The notes under the pieces: generated by a model
Databases searched by the model: none
Told to the model about the DNA's origin: nothing
The model's input: the letters and a program-made list of their open reading frames with translations, nothing else
Program-made: the position numbers and the translations under genes
Origin: UBA11606 sp049437325
Lineage (GTDB): Bacteria; Actinomycetota; Acidimicrobiia; Acidimicrobiales; Aldehydirespiratoraceae
Assembly: GCA_049437325.1 (NCBI GenBank)
Contig: JBMTIM010000006.1
Coordinates: forward strand, 1 to 64,000
Direction of reading: 5' to 3'
DNA: 64,000 nucleotides
Part shown: piece after piece, positions 1-8,470 of the stretch
How the letters are laid out: each line of letters opens with the position of its first letter
How positions within the stretch are numbered: the first letter of the stretch is position 1

Positions 1-2
1 GC

Positions 3-77
3 GACGCCATGTTGGCGCTCCGACTCGAACAGAGCGGCCAATTCCTCGACGTCGATGGGAACCCGTTTGTGCCGTAG
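3..77 (+). CDS. possible C-terminal end of an unknown gene (cut by window edge)
   Basis: An open frame runs from the window edge to a TAG at 75-77 and would give the last 24 residues of a protein ending ...DVDGNPFVP, tail to tail with the acyl-CoA synthetase. The third codon positions are mostly G or C. The opposite strand is also open here, in frame with the synthetase stop but with no good start codon, and a minus-strand ATG at 8-10 has a GGAG upstream. I cannot decide between these, so no function is given. Confidence 0.3.
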   Translation, partial: DAMLALRLEQSGQFLDVDGNPFVP

Positions 78-92
78 TCGACCGGCCGTCGG

Positions 93-1706
93 TCAGGTGG
101 CGGCCAGGGCCTCCGCAGTCGTGCGAGCCCACTGGTAGTCGGGCTTGCCGTTCGGCCCGCGGACCACTGCATCGACCCGGAAAATCTGCTTCGGCGTCTT
201 GTAGGCAGCGATCTGGTTCCGGGCATGGGCAACAAGTTCGTCGTCGGTCACGTCGGCCCCCGACTCGAGACTCAGCACTGCGGTGACCGTCTGCCCCCAG
301 CGTTCATCGGGAAGGCCGACCACATTGCAGTCGACGACATCGGGGTGGGTCTTCAAGGCTTCCTCGACCTCCTCGGGATAAATCTTCTCGCCACCCGAGT
401 TGATGCAGACCGAGCCGCGACCGAGCAGCGTGATCGTTCCGTTCGCCTCCACCGTCGCATAGTCACCCGGAATCGAGTAGCGAACCCCGTCGATCGTCGG
501 GAATGTCTCCGCCGTCTTGATTTCGTCCTTGAAGTAGCCGAGCGGAACGATGCCCCGGTTCGCCAAACGTCCGATCTCACCCGATCCCGGCTCCACCAGG
601 CGGCCATCGTCGGTGATGACGACCGTGGTCTCCCCCAAGTGGAACCTGCCCGTCGTCGCCTCGGCCTCTCCCCTGGTGAGCTGTTGCCCCTGCCCGGGAC
701 TCTCCGACGATCCCAGGCTGTCGAGCAAGGTCAACTGCTTGAACTCGAGGAACCGGGCTTTGGACTCTTTCGACCACATCACACCCGAGGACATGATCTG
801 AAACAAACTCGACAAATCGTGGGGTTCGCCCGCCGCTGCAGCGCGGTCCAACTCTTCGAGCATCGGTCGAGAGAAGGCCTCACCGACGATCGCCAACATC
901 GTCAGGCGGTGGTGGGCAACGACCTCCCACAATTCCCTCGCATCGAACGACCGACCCTGCAGCGTGGCGACCGCCCCGCCACAGCTCAAGACCTGGAGCG
1001 ACACGATGCCCGACGTGCCGTGCATGAGCGGCGCACCCGCCAGCACCCGGGTCGTCCGACCCCGGCGATGAAGCTCGACCGCTGCGGCCACCGCTTCCTC
1101 GACCGTCTCCGGAACCCCGACCCCGAGCGGCCGGTAGAACGCTGCCGCATTCTTCTGCAATTCGGCATGCGGCCACATGACCGCCTTTGGGTGTCCGGTG
1201 GTACCGCCGGTGTAGAGGAACCACAGATCCTCCCCCGACCGCTCGATGCGGGGGGCCGGTTCGAATTGGGCCACGAGATCGTCGTAGTGGACGGCGCCGT
1301 CGAGTAGCGGACCGCCACCCACTTGGACCAGCAGTTCGAGGTCCGGACATCGAGCATGCACGTCGTCGATGCGATCAGCGAGTGAGTGATCGAAGAACAC
1401 CGCCTTTGCATCGGCGTTGGTGAGGAGATATCGCAACTCGTCGGAGAGGTAGCGATAGTTGACGTTGCACGGCACCGCACGCTGCTTGAACGCAGCGAAC
1501 TGCACCTCTTCGTATTCGAAGCCGTTGTACAGGTAGAGCCCGACCTTGTCGTCACGACCGATTCCGGCTGCCGCCAACGCAGCCGCCACGCAAGCCGAGC
1601 GACGTTCGAACTCGGACCAGGAATGGGCATCGAATCCGTGGGCGGCGGCCATGGCCTCGGGCACCGCATCGGCGATCCCCTCCCAAATCGACGCAAAGTT
1701 CGGCAT
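93..1706 (-). CDS. fatty acyl-CoA synthetase-like AMP-binding enzyme
   Basis: A 537-residue member of the ANL (AMP-forming acyl-CoA synthetase) family, expected to activate a carboxylic acid with ATP and load it on CoA. The ATP-binding motif YTGGTTGHPKAV is at about residues 165-176. Later come SLGSSESPG, the hinge region GDYATVEANGTITLLGRG, GEKIYPEEVEEAL, and a C-terminal NGKPDY that carries the adenylation lysine. The frame stays open for another 160 codons upstream, but that part is unlike the family. The ATG at 1704-1706 has an AGGAGG 10 bases ahead, so I start there. The substrate is not evident; the order of motifs resembles actinobacterial FadD-type enzymes acting on fatty acids or sterol side chains (family knowledge). 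It is divergent from glpD. Confidence 0.88.
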   Translation of the reverse strand: MPNFASIWEGIADAVPEAMAAAHGFDAHSWSEFERRSACVAAALAAAGIGRDDKVGLYLYNGFEYEEVQFAAFKQRAVPCNVNYRYLSDELRYLLTNADAKAVFFDHSLADRIDDVHARCPDLELLVQVGGGPLLDGAVHYDDLVAQFEPAPRIERSGEDLWFLYTGGTTGHPKAVMWPHAELQKNAAAFYRPLGVGVPETVEEAVAAAVELHRRGRTTRVLAGAPLMHGTSGIVSLQVLSCGGAVATLQGRSFDARELWEVVAHHRLTMLAIVGEAFSRPMLEELDRAAAAGEPHDLSSLFQIMSSGVMWSKESKARFLEFKQLTLLDSLGSSESPGQGQQLTRGEAEATTGRFHLGETTVVITDDGRLVEPGSGEIGRLANRGIVPLGYFKDEIKTAETFPTIDGVRYSIPGDYATVEANGTITLLGRGSVCINSGGEKIYPEEVEEALKTHPDVVDCNVVGLPDERWGQTVTAVLSLESGADVTDDELVAHARNQIAAYKTPKQIFRVDAVVRGPNGKPDYQWARTTAEALAAT

Positions 1707-1745
1707 CACGACCCTCCTGAATCCCGCCGAGCATAGGCTTGGGTC

Positions 1746-3458
1746 GTGGCATCTCCCGATCCCGGCTCGCTCAACCCTGCACAACGCGCTGCGGCACTGG
1801 GCGCCATGGCACAAACGCCACTCGACATCCTCGTCATCGGCGGCGGTGTGACCGGCGTCGGATGCGCGCTCGACGCTGCGACTCGGGGCCTGCGCGTCGG
1901 TTTGGTCGAGCAGCGCGATCTGGCCTCGGGAACCTCGAGTCGAAGCTCCAAGCTGATGCACGGCGGCCTTCGTTATCTGGAAGCGAAAGACTTCGGGCTC
2001 GTCCACGAGGCACTCCAAGAGCGAGGGCTTCACACGAATCGCATCGCGCCACACATGGTCCGCCCGATCTCCTTTCTCATCCCGCTGACGGGGCGAATCT
2101 GGCAGCGTCTGTACTACGGGGCCGGCGTGCTGCTCTACGACCTGATGGCGCTTGCACGGGGCAGGAAGTTTCCCGTCCATCGCCATCTCTCTCGTCGCAA
2201 AGCCCTCGCACTCGCACCCGGCCTCAAACGATCATCGCTCATCGGCGGAATCCTCTATCACGACGCGCAGATCGATGATGCCCGACACACCGTCGCGGTT
2301 GCACGAACCGCAGCACACCACGGCGCCCTCATCGCAACGTCGACAAAGGTCGTCGATCTTCTCAAGCAGGACGGTCGAATTGTCGGAGCCCGCGTCCTCG
2401 ACGTCGAGTCCGACACCGAATACGAACTCCGAGCCGAGCGGGTCGTCAATGCCACCGGTGTGTGGATCGACGACATCCAACACATGGCCGGGCCGTCTGG
2501 TCTGTCGGTGCAAGCCGCCAAGGGAGTTCATCTGGTCGTCGCCCGGACGGCGATCGACAGCAGCACCGGCGTGGTGCTGCGGACACCCACGAGTGTGCTG
2601 TTCGTGATTCCGTGGGGCGACTACTGGCTCCTCGGCACCACCGACACCAAATGGCACCTCGATCGAGCACATCCAGCTGCCTCGTCAGCTGACATCGACT
2701 ACCTCTTGGCCCAGGTGAACACGGCGCTCGACCAACCGCTGCAGCGCAGCGACGTCGTTGGTGTCTACGCCGGTCTGCGTCCGCTCATCAGCGGTGGTAC
2801 CGAAGAAACCGCCCGGTTGAGTCGTGAGCACGCTGTTGCGCAGCCTGTGCCCGGCCTCATCTCGATCGCCGGTGGGAAATACACGACCTATCGGATCATG
2901 GCTGCCGACGCGATCGACATGGCGGTCGAGGATCTCACCCGGCCTGTCGGTCCGTCGATCACCGACCGGGTCGAACTCATCGGTGCTGACGACTGGGGCT
3001 CGGTCAAGGACTCGGGTCCTGCGTTGGCTGCGCGCTACGACCTCCCGCCGGTGCTGGTCGAGCGACTGCTTTGGCGGCATGGATCACAGACCGTCGCCGT
3101 CCTGGCCCTCGCCGACGACCAACCCGAACTCCTGGAGATCCTTCCGGGCGCTGGGTACATCGCGGCCGAAGCGGTGTACGCCGTCCGCCACGAAGGGGCG
3201 CTGCACCTCGAGGATGTGCTCGCACGCCGGCTGCGAATCTCGATCGAAACCATCGATCGTGGGACGGAGATCGCGGCGCGCGTTGCCGCCCTGATCGCTC
3301 CCGAACTCGGTTGGTCGGCAACCGACCTCGCCAGTGAAGTCGATCGGTGGCACGACCGTGTCGACGCCGAGCTGGGCGCCAACGCCACACCCGACGACGA
3401 GACCGCACAATCCGTCCGACGGGTGGCCGTCGATGGGCGCGGGCTGGTCGAGGCCTGA
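1746..3458 (+). CDS. glpD: glycerol-3-phosphate dehydrogenase (FAD-dependent)
   Basis: A 570-residue flavoprotein of the GlpD family, which oxidises sn-glycerol 3-phosphate to dihydroxyacetone phosphate and passes electrons to the membrane quinone pool. The Rossmann motif VIGGGVTGVG is at about residues 30-39, followed by the family hallmark SRSSKLMHGGLRYLE near 60-75 and by GLRPLISG and SIAGGKYTTYR toward the C-terminal half. The length matches mycobacterial GlpD enzymes. The start is a GTG at 1746. A TAGGCT box at 1734-1739 lies 6 bases before it, so the mRNA is probably leaderless. aroC follows after 42 bases with its own promoter-like box. Confidence 0.93.
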   Translation: MASPDPGSLNPAQRAAALGAMAQTPLDILVIGGGVTGVGCALDAATRGLRVGLVEQRDLASGTSSRSSKLMHGGLRYLEAKDFGLVHEALQERGLHTNRIAPHMVRPISFLIPLTGRIWQRLYYGAGVLLYDLMALARGRKFPVHRHLSRRKALALAPGLKRSSLIGGILYHDAQIDDARHTVAVARTAAHHGALIATSTKVVDLLKQDGRIVGARVLDVESDTEYELRAERVVNATGVWIDDIQHMAGPSGLSVQAAKGVHLVVARTAIDSSTGVVLRTPTSVLFVIPWGDYWLLGTTDTKWHLDRAHPAASSADIDYLLAQVNTALDQPLQRSDVVGVYAGLRPLISGGTEETARLSREHAVAQPVPGLISIAGGKYTTYRIMAADAIDMAVEDLTRPVGPSITDRVELIGADDWGSVKDSGPALAARYDLPPVLVERLLWRHGSQTVAVLALADDQPELLEILPGAGYIAAEAVYAVRHEGALHLEDVLARRLRISIETIDRGTEIAARVAALIAPELGWSATDLASEVDRWHDRVDAELGANATPDDETAQSVRRVAVDGRGLVEA

Positions 3459-3500
3459 AACATCGTTCAGCGACCGCTCGCCCGGTCGTACACTCGAGGC

Positions 3501-4607
3501 ATGGCCAGTTCGTCCGGAACCCTCTTCCGCATCTCCACGTTCGGAGAGTCACACGGCGGGGGCGTCGGTGTGGTGATCGACGGCTGCCCACCGCGGCTCG
3601 CGCTCGACGTCGGTGCCATCCAGGCCGATCTGGACAGACGGCGACCGGGTCAGAGCCGCCTCGTCACCCAGCGTGACGAGGCCGATCAGGCCGAGATCCT
3701 GTCCGGCGTGTTCGACGGGTACACCACTGGCACACCGATTGCGATACTGGTTCGCAACAGGGACCACAACAGCGGCGCGTATGAGCATCTGCGCGAGGTC
3801 TACCGACCGTCTCATGCCGACTACACCTACGACGCGAAATACGGGTTCCGGAACTGGACCGGGGGTGGTCGAGCGAGCGCCAGAGAGACCATCGGACGCG
3901 TTGCAGCCGCAGCCGTCGCCCGGCGCCTGCTTCGCGAGGTCGCCGGCGTAGAGGTCTTGGCGTGGGTCGATCAAGTGGCAGACATCGACGCTGCCGTCGA
4001 CGGCGACACGGTCACCATCGAGCAGATCGAAGCGGACCCCACCCGCTGCCCCGACCCCCGTGCCGCAGCCGCCATGACCACGGCTATCGAGGACGCTCGC
4101 CGCAACGGTGACTCGCTCGGTGGTGTCGTTCGAGCGGTTGCACACCACGTTCCGGCTGGCCTCGGGGAGCCCGTCTTCGACAAGCTCGACGCCGATCTCG
4201 CCGGCTCGCTGATGTCGCTCCCGGCGGCAAAGGGGGTGGAGATCGGAAGCGGCTTCGCCGGTACTCGCATGACAGGGCTCGAACACAACGATCCGTTTGA
4301 GCCCGGACCAGACGGCTCCGTTCGTACCACCACCAACAACTCCGGTGGGATCCAGGGCGGCATCAGCAACGGGGAAGCCATCACGGTTCGTGTGGCCTTC
4401 AAACCGACCGGCACCATCTCGAGTGAACAACAGACCGTCACCCGTGACGGCGAGGCCACGACACTCGCCGCCCGCGGCCGCCACGACCCGTGTGTGTTGC
4501 CTCGGGCCGTCCCGATGGTCGAAGCACACATGCTCCTGGTCCTTGCCGATCATTGGCTGCGTCAGCGCGCCGTCGACGTGCTTCCTCCGCTGCCCTCGTT
4601 GCCGTAA
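3501..4607 (+). CDS. aroC: chorismate synthase
   Basis: A 368-residue chorismate synthase, the last step of the shikimate pathway: it removes phosphate from 5-enolpyruvylshikimate 3-phosphate using reduced FMN as cofactor. Family signatures are FGESHGGGVGVVIDG at about residues 14-28, RHDPC in the C-terminal region, and the central GGGRASARETIGRVAA that binds flavin and substrate. The ATG at 3501 is preceded by TACACT at 3489-3494 with a 6-base gap, which suggests a leaderless transcript. A type II DAHP synthase, the first step of the same pathway, is at 56892-58238. The gene ends 7 bases before the convergent gcvT stop. Confidence 0.96.
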   Translation: MASSSGTLFRISTFGESHGGGVGVVIDGCPPRLALDVGAIQADLDRRRPGQSRLVTQRDEADQAEILSGVFDGYTTGTPIAILVRNRDHNSGAYEHLREVYRPSHADYTYDAKYGFRNWTGGGRASARETIGRVAAAAVARRLLREVAGVEVLAWVDQVADIDAAVDGDTVTIEQIEADPTRCPDPRAAAAMTTAIEDARRNGDSLGGVVRAVAHHVPAGLGEPVFDKLDADLAGSLMSLPAAKGVEIGSGFAGTRMTGLEHNDPFEPGPDGSVRTTTNNSGGIQGGISNGEAITVRVAFKPTGTISSEQQTVTRDGEATTLAARGRHDPCVLPRAVPMVEAHMLLVLADHWLRQRAVDVLPPLPSLP

Positions 4608-4614
4608 GGCCGAC

Positions 4615-5676
4615 TCAGACGAACGGCAGCGCGTGCACAGCCGCTGCGACATCGGTCCCCCGAACGTCGATCGTCAGCGCTGTGGCTGCCTCGAGCGCCC
4701 GGTCGAGGAACGCAAGCGCAATGCCCTGTCCGAGCACAGGCGAAAAGTTTCCACTGCTCACCATGCCGACCTCGACGCCGTCGAGTTTCACCAGTTGCCC
4801 AGCCCGAGGAGGGCGCCGACCCTCCACGAGAAGGCCATGGAGACGCTTACGCACGCCGGCGGCCGTCTCCGCTTCGAGGGCCGACTTCCCCCGGAACTCG
4901 CCCTTGTCCATTCGGACGACCCAATCCAGACCGGCCTGTCCTGGGGTGATGCCAGGCCCGAGCTCATGACCGTGGAGGGGAAGGCCTGCTTCGAGACGGA
5001 GTGTGTCACGGGCGCCGAGTCCGGCCGGCTCGACGCCTGCGGCGAGGATGGCATCCCAGACGTGCCGGGCTGCGGCGGCCGGCACTGCGATCTCGACGCC
5101 GTCCTCCCCGGTGTAACCGGTCCCAGCGGCGAGCACGTCGACGCCTGCGAGCGTGACAGAGCCCACGCAGAACCGACCGACGGTGTGCAAGGTCGGCGCA
5201 ATGGCCTCGAGTCGAGCCCGAGCGTCCGGTCCTTGCACGGCCAACACCGCGCGCGACGTGGTCACGTCCTCCATGACCAGGTCTGCCGAGCCCAGCGCCT
5301 CGCTCACCCGATCGGTGTTCGACGCATTGGGCATGACATCGAAACGGTCGGTATCGACCCACCACACGATGATGTCGTCCAAGACCGAACCATCGGCCGG
5401 ATCGAGGAGATGGGTGTATTGGGCACGGCCCGGTCCGATCCGCGTGAGGTCGTTGGTGAACGCCCACTGGAGTGAGTCGAAGGCACCGGGACCGACCACG
5501 CGGAGCGTGCCGAGGTGTGAGACGTCGAACACGACAGCCGCGTTCCTGCAGGCCATGTGCTCTGCGAGTGTGCCCGAGTGGTACGCCAGGGGCATGCTCC
5601 AGCCCCCGAACGGCACCAGCTTGGCACCAGCCTCCACATGCGCGCTGTGAAGGGGTGAGCGCCGCTCAGGCGGCAT
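4615..5676 (-). CDS. gcvT: glycine cleavage system T protein (aminomethyltransferase)
   Basis: A 353-residue T protein. It takes the aminomethyl group from the lipoyl arm of GcvH and passes the carbon to tetrahydrofolate, releasing ammonia. The N-terminal SPLHSAHVEAGAKLVPFGGW and DVSHLG at about residues 50-55, GYTGEDGVEI, and LGARDTLRLEAGLPLHGHE are family hallmarks; the Asp after GYTGE-type motif is typical. Its partner gcvH is about 3.3 kb upstream on the same strand at 8941-9321; no gcvP is seen in this window. The start overlaps the end of the preceding small gene by 11 bases, so the two are probably translationally coupled. Confidence 0.93.
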   Translation of the reverse strand: MPPERRSPLHSAHVEAGAKLVPFGGWSMPLAYHSGTLAEHMACRNAAVVFDVSHLGTLRVVGPGAFDSLQWAFTNDLTRIGPGRAQYTHLLDPADGSVLDDIIVWWVDTDRFDVMPNASNTDRVSEALGSADLVMEDVTTSRAVLAVQGPDARARLEAIAPTLHTVGRFCVGSVTLAGVDVLAAGTGYTGEDGVEIAVPAAAARHVWDAILAAGVEPAGLGARDTLRLEAGLPLHGHELGPGITPGQAGLDWVVRMDKGEFRGKSALEAETAAGVRKRLHGLLVEGRRPPRAGQLVKLDGVEVGMVSSGNFSPVLGQGIALAFLDRALEAATALTIDVRGTDVAAAVHALPFV

Positions 5677-5995
5677 CGGCGAGGACGAGCCCGTATTTGG
5701 TTCCGAGGGCCTCGATGTCGCGCCGGTAGAGCAGCTTCACGTTCACCTCAGGATGCACGTCGGCCATCCGACGAACTTTGCGATTCTTCCTCGTGACGAG
5801 TGGCTGCCGCAGGGTGGTCAGCTCGACGTAGGTGTCGAAGTCAGGGAGGTAGAAGTCGGGCGTGAACGCCTCGACAACATTGCCGTCAGCATCGGTCTCG
5901 AGCACGAATGTCGTCGGCTCGTACTCGAACCGTACGCCGTAACCGGTCAGCAACCCCGCAAGTTGGGCTTCCGACTCGTGCGCAAATGTTGCCAT
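5666..5995 (-). CDS. small conserved protein with restriction-endonuclease-like features
   Basis: A 109-residue protein with a bent, charged core: RFEYEPTTF, then TPDFYLPDFDTYVELTT at about residues 46-62, then KNRKVRRM. The order E ... PD(F/Y) ... (D/E)xYVE ... K resembles the PD-(D/E)XK nuclease fold, where the acidic pair and a following lysine or threonine form the metal site. That reading is inference from the motif order only. It lies between the MerR regulator and gcvT, overlapping gcvT by 11 bases and 9 bases downstream of the MerR gene, so it probably belongs to the same transcript. Its role is unknown. Confidence 0.75.
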   Translation of the reverse strand: MATFAHESEAQLAGLLTGYGVRFEYEPTTFVLETDADGNVVEAFTPDFYLPDFDTYVELTTLRQPLVTRKNRKVRRMADVHPEVNVKLLYRRDIEALGTKYGLVLADAA

Positions 5996-6004
5996 ACGCA
6001 GGTT

Positions 6005-6469
6005 TTAGTTCTCGCCAACCGCCCGTTGGGTGATGACCTGGTCCGCAATCTCGGGATAGAGCAACACGATGCGAGTGTCGACCTGTTCCTTGACCCCGGA
6101 GAGGGGCAGGACGTTGAGCACGCCCTGGCCGTTCTGCAGCAGATCGATGAGCTCTTCACCAGTGTTCACGAGCACCGAGTTGGAGCCATCGATCACGAGA
6201 TTGGCCGATGCGACATCCTCCCCGAGCTGGTTTCGCATGTAGGCGAACACCTTTCGCACCTGCTCGAGACGGATGCCGGCATCGAGCAGACTCTTGATGA
6301 CCTTCAACTCCAGAAGATCGCGATAGCTGTACTTGCGTCGACTCCCGCTCCCCGTCGCTTCGGCCATCGACGGCTTCACGAGATCGGTTCGCGCCCAGTA
6401 GTCGAGTTGCCGGTACGTGATATCGACGATCTCGGCTGTCCGCTTGCCGGAAAACCCCTGCTCGGTCAT
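6005..6469 (-). CDS. MerR-family transcriptional regulator (Rv1830-like)
   Basis: A 154-residue regulator. The winged-helix MerR head is at about residues 8-75: TAEIVDITYRQLDYWARTDLV, then SGSRRKYSYRDLLELKVIKSLLDAG, followed by a linker helix and a C-terminal domain of unknown ligand with no metal-binding cysteines. By place and length it matches the second MerR gene of the mycobacterial gcvH-garA-MerR-DUF151-MerR block (Rv1830). I chose the ATG at 6467-6469, which has GGGAG 8 bases ahead, over an in-frame GTG 15 bases upstream. A hairpin lies between it and the DUF151 gene. Confidence 0.88.
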   Translation of the reverse strand: MTEQGFSGKRTAEIVDITYRQLDYWARTDLVKPSMAEATGSGSRRKYSYRDLLELKVIKSLLDAGIRLEQVRKVFAYMRNQLGEDVASANLVIDGSNSVLVNTGEELIDLLQNGQGVLNVLPLSGVKEQVDTRIVLLYPEIADQVITQRAVGEN

Positions 6470-6571
6470 CTCTGACTCCCTCACTCAACCGACATCGGCG
6501 AAATTACGCCGATGTGACGGAGAAGACAATAGGGAATGTGGCGGCTGAAGGTCAACGACCATCCGCGCGAA

Positions 6572-6594
6572 GATTCGCGCGGAGCGCGCGAATC
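6572..6594 (-). terminator. GC-rich hairpin after the DUF151 gene
   Basis: GATTCGCGC at 6572-6580 and GCGCGAATC at 6586-6594 form a perfect 9-bp stem with a 5-base loop, beginning at the stop codon of the DUF151 gene. There is no U tract, so it may be a weak terminator, an attenuator or an mRNA-stability element between this gene and the next one in the operon. Confidence 0.4.
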
Positions 6595-7078
6595 AATCGG
6601 CGAAGTCGTCGGGCGAGATCGTGTCGAGGAAGTCCTTGAACTCCTCGACGACCTCTTCGGGCTCGTCTGCCTCGGGCTCGTCGGTATAGCCGACCTCATC
6701 GACCACCTCGTCGGACGCGAAGATCGGCGTGCCGGTGCGAACAGCGAGTGCGATCGCATCCGACGACCGACTCGACACCACCGTCCGTTGGCCCTCCCGG
6801 ACCAGGTGGAGTTCGGCATAGAAGGTCTTGTCCCGCAGTTCGCTGAGCACGACTCGATCCAAATCGACCGCAAGGGACTCGAGAAGGTCACGAATCAGAT
6901 CATGGGTCATCGGACGCGGTGTGGCGACGCCGTCGAGCGCCAGCGCAATCGCCGTTGCCTCGGGCGCACCGATGAAGATCGGCACGGTACGACCTGCCCC
7001 CGAACGCTCCCGCAACAACACCATCGGCGCGTTGGCGGGCATCTCGACCCTGACTCCGAGAAGCTCCATCTCCTGCAT
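6593..7078 (-). CDS. DUF151 bifunctional nuclease-domain protein (Rv1829-like)
   Basis: A 161-residue protein with the DUF151 fold at about residues 3-135. Family signs are the start MELLGVRVEMP, PIFIGAPEATAIALALDG at about 33-50, RPMTHDLIRDLLESL, and SSRSSDAIALAVRTGTPIFA at about 105-124. The tail (residues 130-161) is very acidic. Plant and thermophile members have been reported to have nuclease activity (family knowledge); in actinobacteria the role is unsettled. It sits where Rv1829 sits in the mycobacterial garA region, 9 bases after the hpt stop, except that here an hpt gene is inserted between it and the MerR gene. Confidence 0.88.
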   Translation of the reverse strand: MQEMELLGVRVEMPANAPMVLLRERSGAGRTVPIFIGAPEATAIALALDGVATPRPMTHDLIRDLLESLAVDLDRVVLSELRDKTFYAELHLVREGQRTVVSSRSSDAIALAVRTGTPIFASDEVVDEVGYTDEPEADEPEEVVEEFKDFLDTISPDDFAD

Positions 7079-7087
7079 GGATCCACC

Positions 7088-7645
7088 CTAGGCGCAGTAG
7101 AGGGCCTCCACGTACGCATCCGGATCCACGTTGAGCACCTCGAGGTCAGCAGCAGCCACACACCGTGCGTTGCGATAGCGGCCCTCGAAGTCCAGCCCAT
7201 AGCCGATCACGAATCGATCCTCGATCTGCAGTCCGGTATGGCCGATCGCAACCGGCACGACTCGGCGCGCCGGTCGATCGATGAGGGTGCACAGACTGAG
7301 CGACGCAGGCTTGCGGCGGGCGAACTCCCCGAGCAGAAACGCCGACGTCAGCCCCGTGTCGACGATGTCTTCCACGATGACCACCTGTCGACCCTCGAGG
7401 TTGGTCGACGCATCCATCACGAATCGAACACGACCAGTCCCGGGGGTGTAGGGGCTGAGCGACACGAAGTCGACGGTTGCCCGAATTGTCATGGCCCGCA
7501 CGAGGTCGGCGAGAAAGGGAACGCTTCCTCGCAGCACCGCCACCAGAACAACCCCGTCGTCGTATGCATCCGAGAGTTCGGCGGCCAACCGATCGACGAC
7601 AGCACGCAGATCCGTCTCGTCGAGCAACACCTCGGGATGCTCCAT
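7088..7645 (-). CDS. hpt: hypoxanthine phosphoribosyltransferase
   Basis: A 185-residue purine salvage enzyme that makes IMP (and GMP) from hypoxanthine (or guanine) and PRPP. The PRPP-binding loop VVIVEDIVDTGLTS is at about residues 98-111, DGVVLVAVLRGSVPFLADL at about 28-46 gives the first loop, and the C-terminal IEDRFVIGYGLDFEGRYRN is the usual base-binding end. The ATG at 7643-7645 follows the MerR stop by a single base (TGA-C-ATG), so translation is coupled. Inclusion of hpt in this locus differs from the mycobacterial order. Confidence 0.92.
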   Translation of the reverse strand: MEHPEVLLDETDLRAVVDRLAAELSDAYDDGVVLVAVLRGSVPFLADLVRAMTIRATVDFVSLSPYTPGTGRVRFVMDASTNLEGRQVVIVEDIVDTGLTSAFLLGEFARRKPASLSLCTLIDRPARRVVPVAIGHTGLQIEDRFVIGYGLDFEGRYRNARCVAAADLEVLNVDPDAYVEALYCA

Positions 7646-7646
7646 G

Positions 7647-8459
7647 TCAGCGGTCGAACTCGAGCCCGAATGCCCGACGCACGAGCGACCGGTGGATCGC
7701 CTCTCCCTCCGCCACCAGACGAGCGAGTTCATCGCGAGCCCCAGCAGCGGCCGAGCCACCCTTGGTCAACGCCGCGCCGCGAAGCTGTTGCAGCATGCCG
7801 ATCTCTCGATCGGCCGCGACCTTGTACATCCGAAGATGGCGGAGTTCCATGCCGCTCGCCCGGAGGGCCAACGCAGCTTTCACCACCAACAGCGCCTCGT
7901 GATCGAAAAGCGTCCCGTCATCGGTCCGATTCCCTTCGATGAGGCCCATCCGCTCGAGCTCGGCCACCATGCCGAGATCAGCTCCGGATGCGTCGGCCAC
8001 GGCAGCAGCGGTGAGCTCGATCGATCCAAAACCACCCTCCGGGGTGTCGTTTGACGGAGAGTCGGACGACGACGGGTCAACGGTTTCCTGGGCCTCGGCC
8101 GACGGCGCGACGGCGTCGGCGAGATCCGGCTCGACCTCGCGTTCGGCAAACAGGGACGGTTCCGGCAGCGGAAGGCTGCCCGGCCGTTCGTCGATCTCGG
8201 CGATCGGGTCGAATCCCTCTTCGGCCACGCGCCGTTTGATCACTTTCAGTGGAAGGAAGTTGTCGCGCTGTTGCGTCAGAATCCACCGAAGCCGGTCGAT
8301 GTCGCCCTGGTAGAACTTGCGGTAGCCCGACGGTGTCCGTTCCGGATCGATCAGACCCTGACTCTCGAGGAACCGGATCTTCGAAATGGTGACATCGGGG
8401 TGTTCCTCCTTCAGCAGGGAGAGCACCTCTCCGATCGAGTGATGCGGACCGTCGCTCAT
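7647..8459 (-). CDS. MerR-family regulator, two-domain (Rv1828-like)
   Basis: A 270-residue regulator. The N-terminal winged-helix part is at about residues 6-80 (IGEVLSLLKEEHPDVTISKIRFLESQGLI, then TPSGYRKFYQGDIDRLRWIL). An acidic, Ser/Pro-rich linker covers about 95-150. The C-terminal domain (about 150-270) is predicted helical. It matches Rv1828, which follows garA in mycobacteria. An AAGGAGG lies 8 bases upstream of the ATG. It follows the FHA gene by 11 bases and overlaps nothing downstream, with hpt starting one base after its stop. Confidence 0.9.
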   Translation of the reverse strand: MSDGPHHSIGEVLSLLKEEHPDVTISKIRFLESQGLIDPERTPSGYRKFYQGDIDRLRWILTQQRDNFLPLKVIKRRVAEEGFDPIAEIDERPGSLPLPEPSLFAEREVEPDLADAVAPSAEAQETVDPSSSDSPSNDTPEGGFGSIELTAAAVADASGADLGMVAELERMGLIEGNRTDDGTLFDHEALLVVKAALALRASGMELRHLRMYKVAADREIGMLQQLRGAALTKGGSAAAGARDELARLVAEGEAIHRSLVRRAFGLEFDR

Positions 8460-8470
8460 CGCGCCCTCCT

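Noticed and set aside
225..1307. A 360-residue plus-strand frame
   Set aside because: It is the mirror of the synthetase gene, with no family motif; high-GC DNA gives long mirror frames.
1707..2186. A longer acyl-CoA synthetase starting at 2186
   Set aside because: The extra 160 residues are antisense to glpD and unlike the family; the ATG at 1706 has an AGGAGG.
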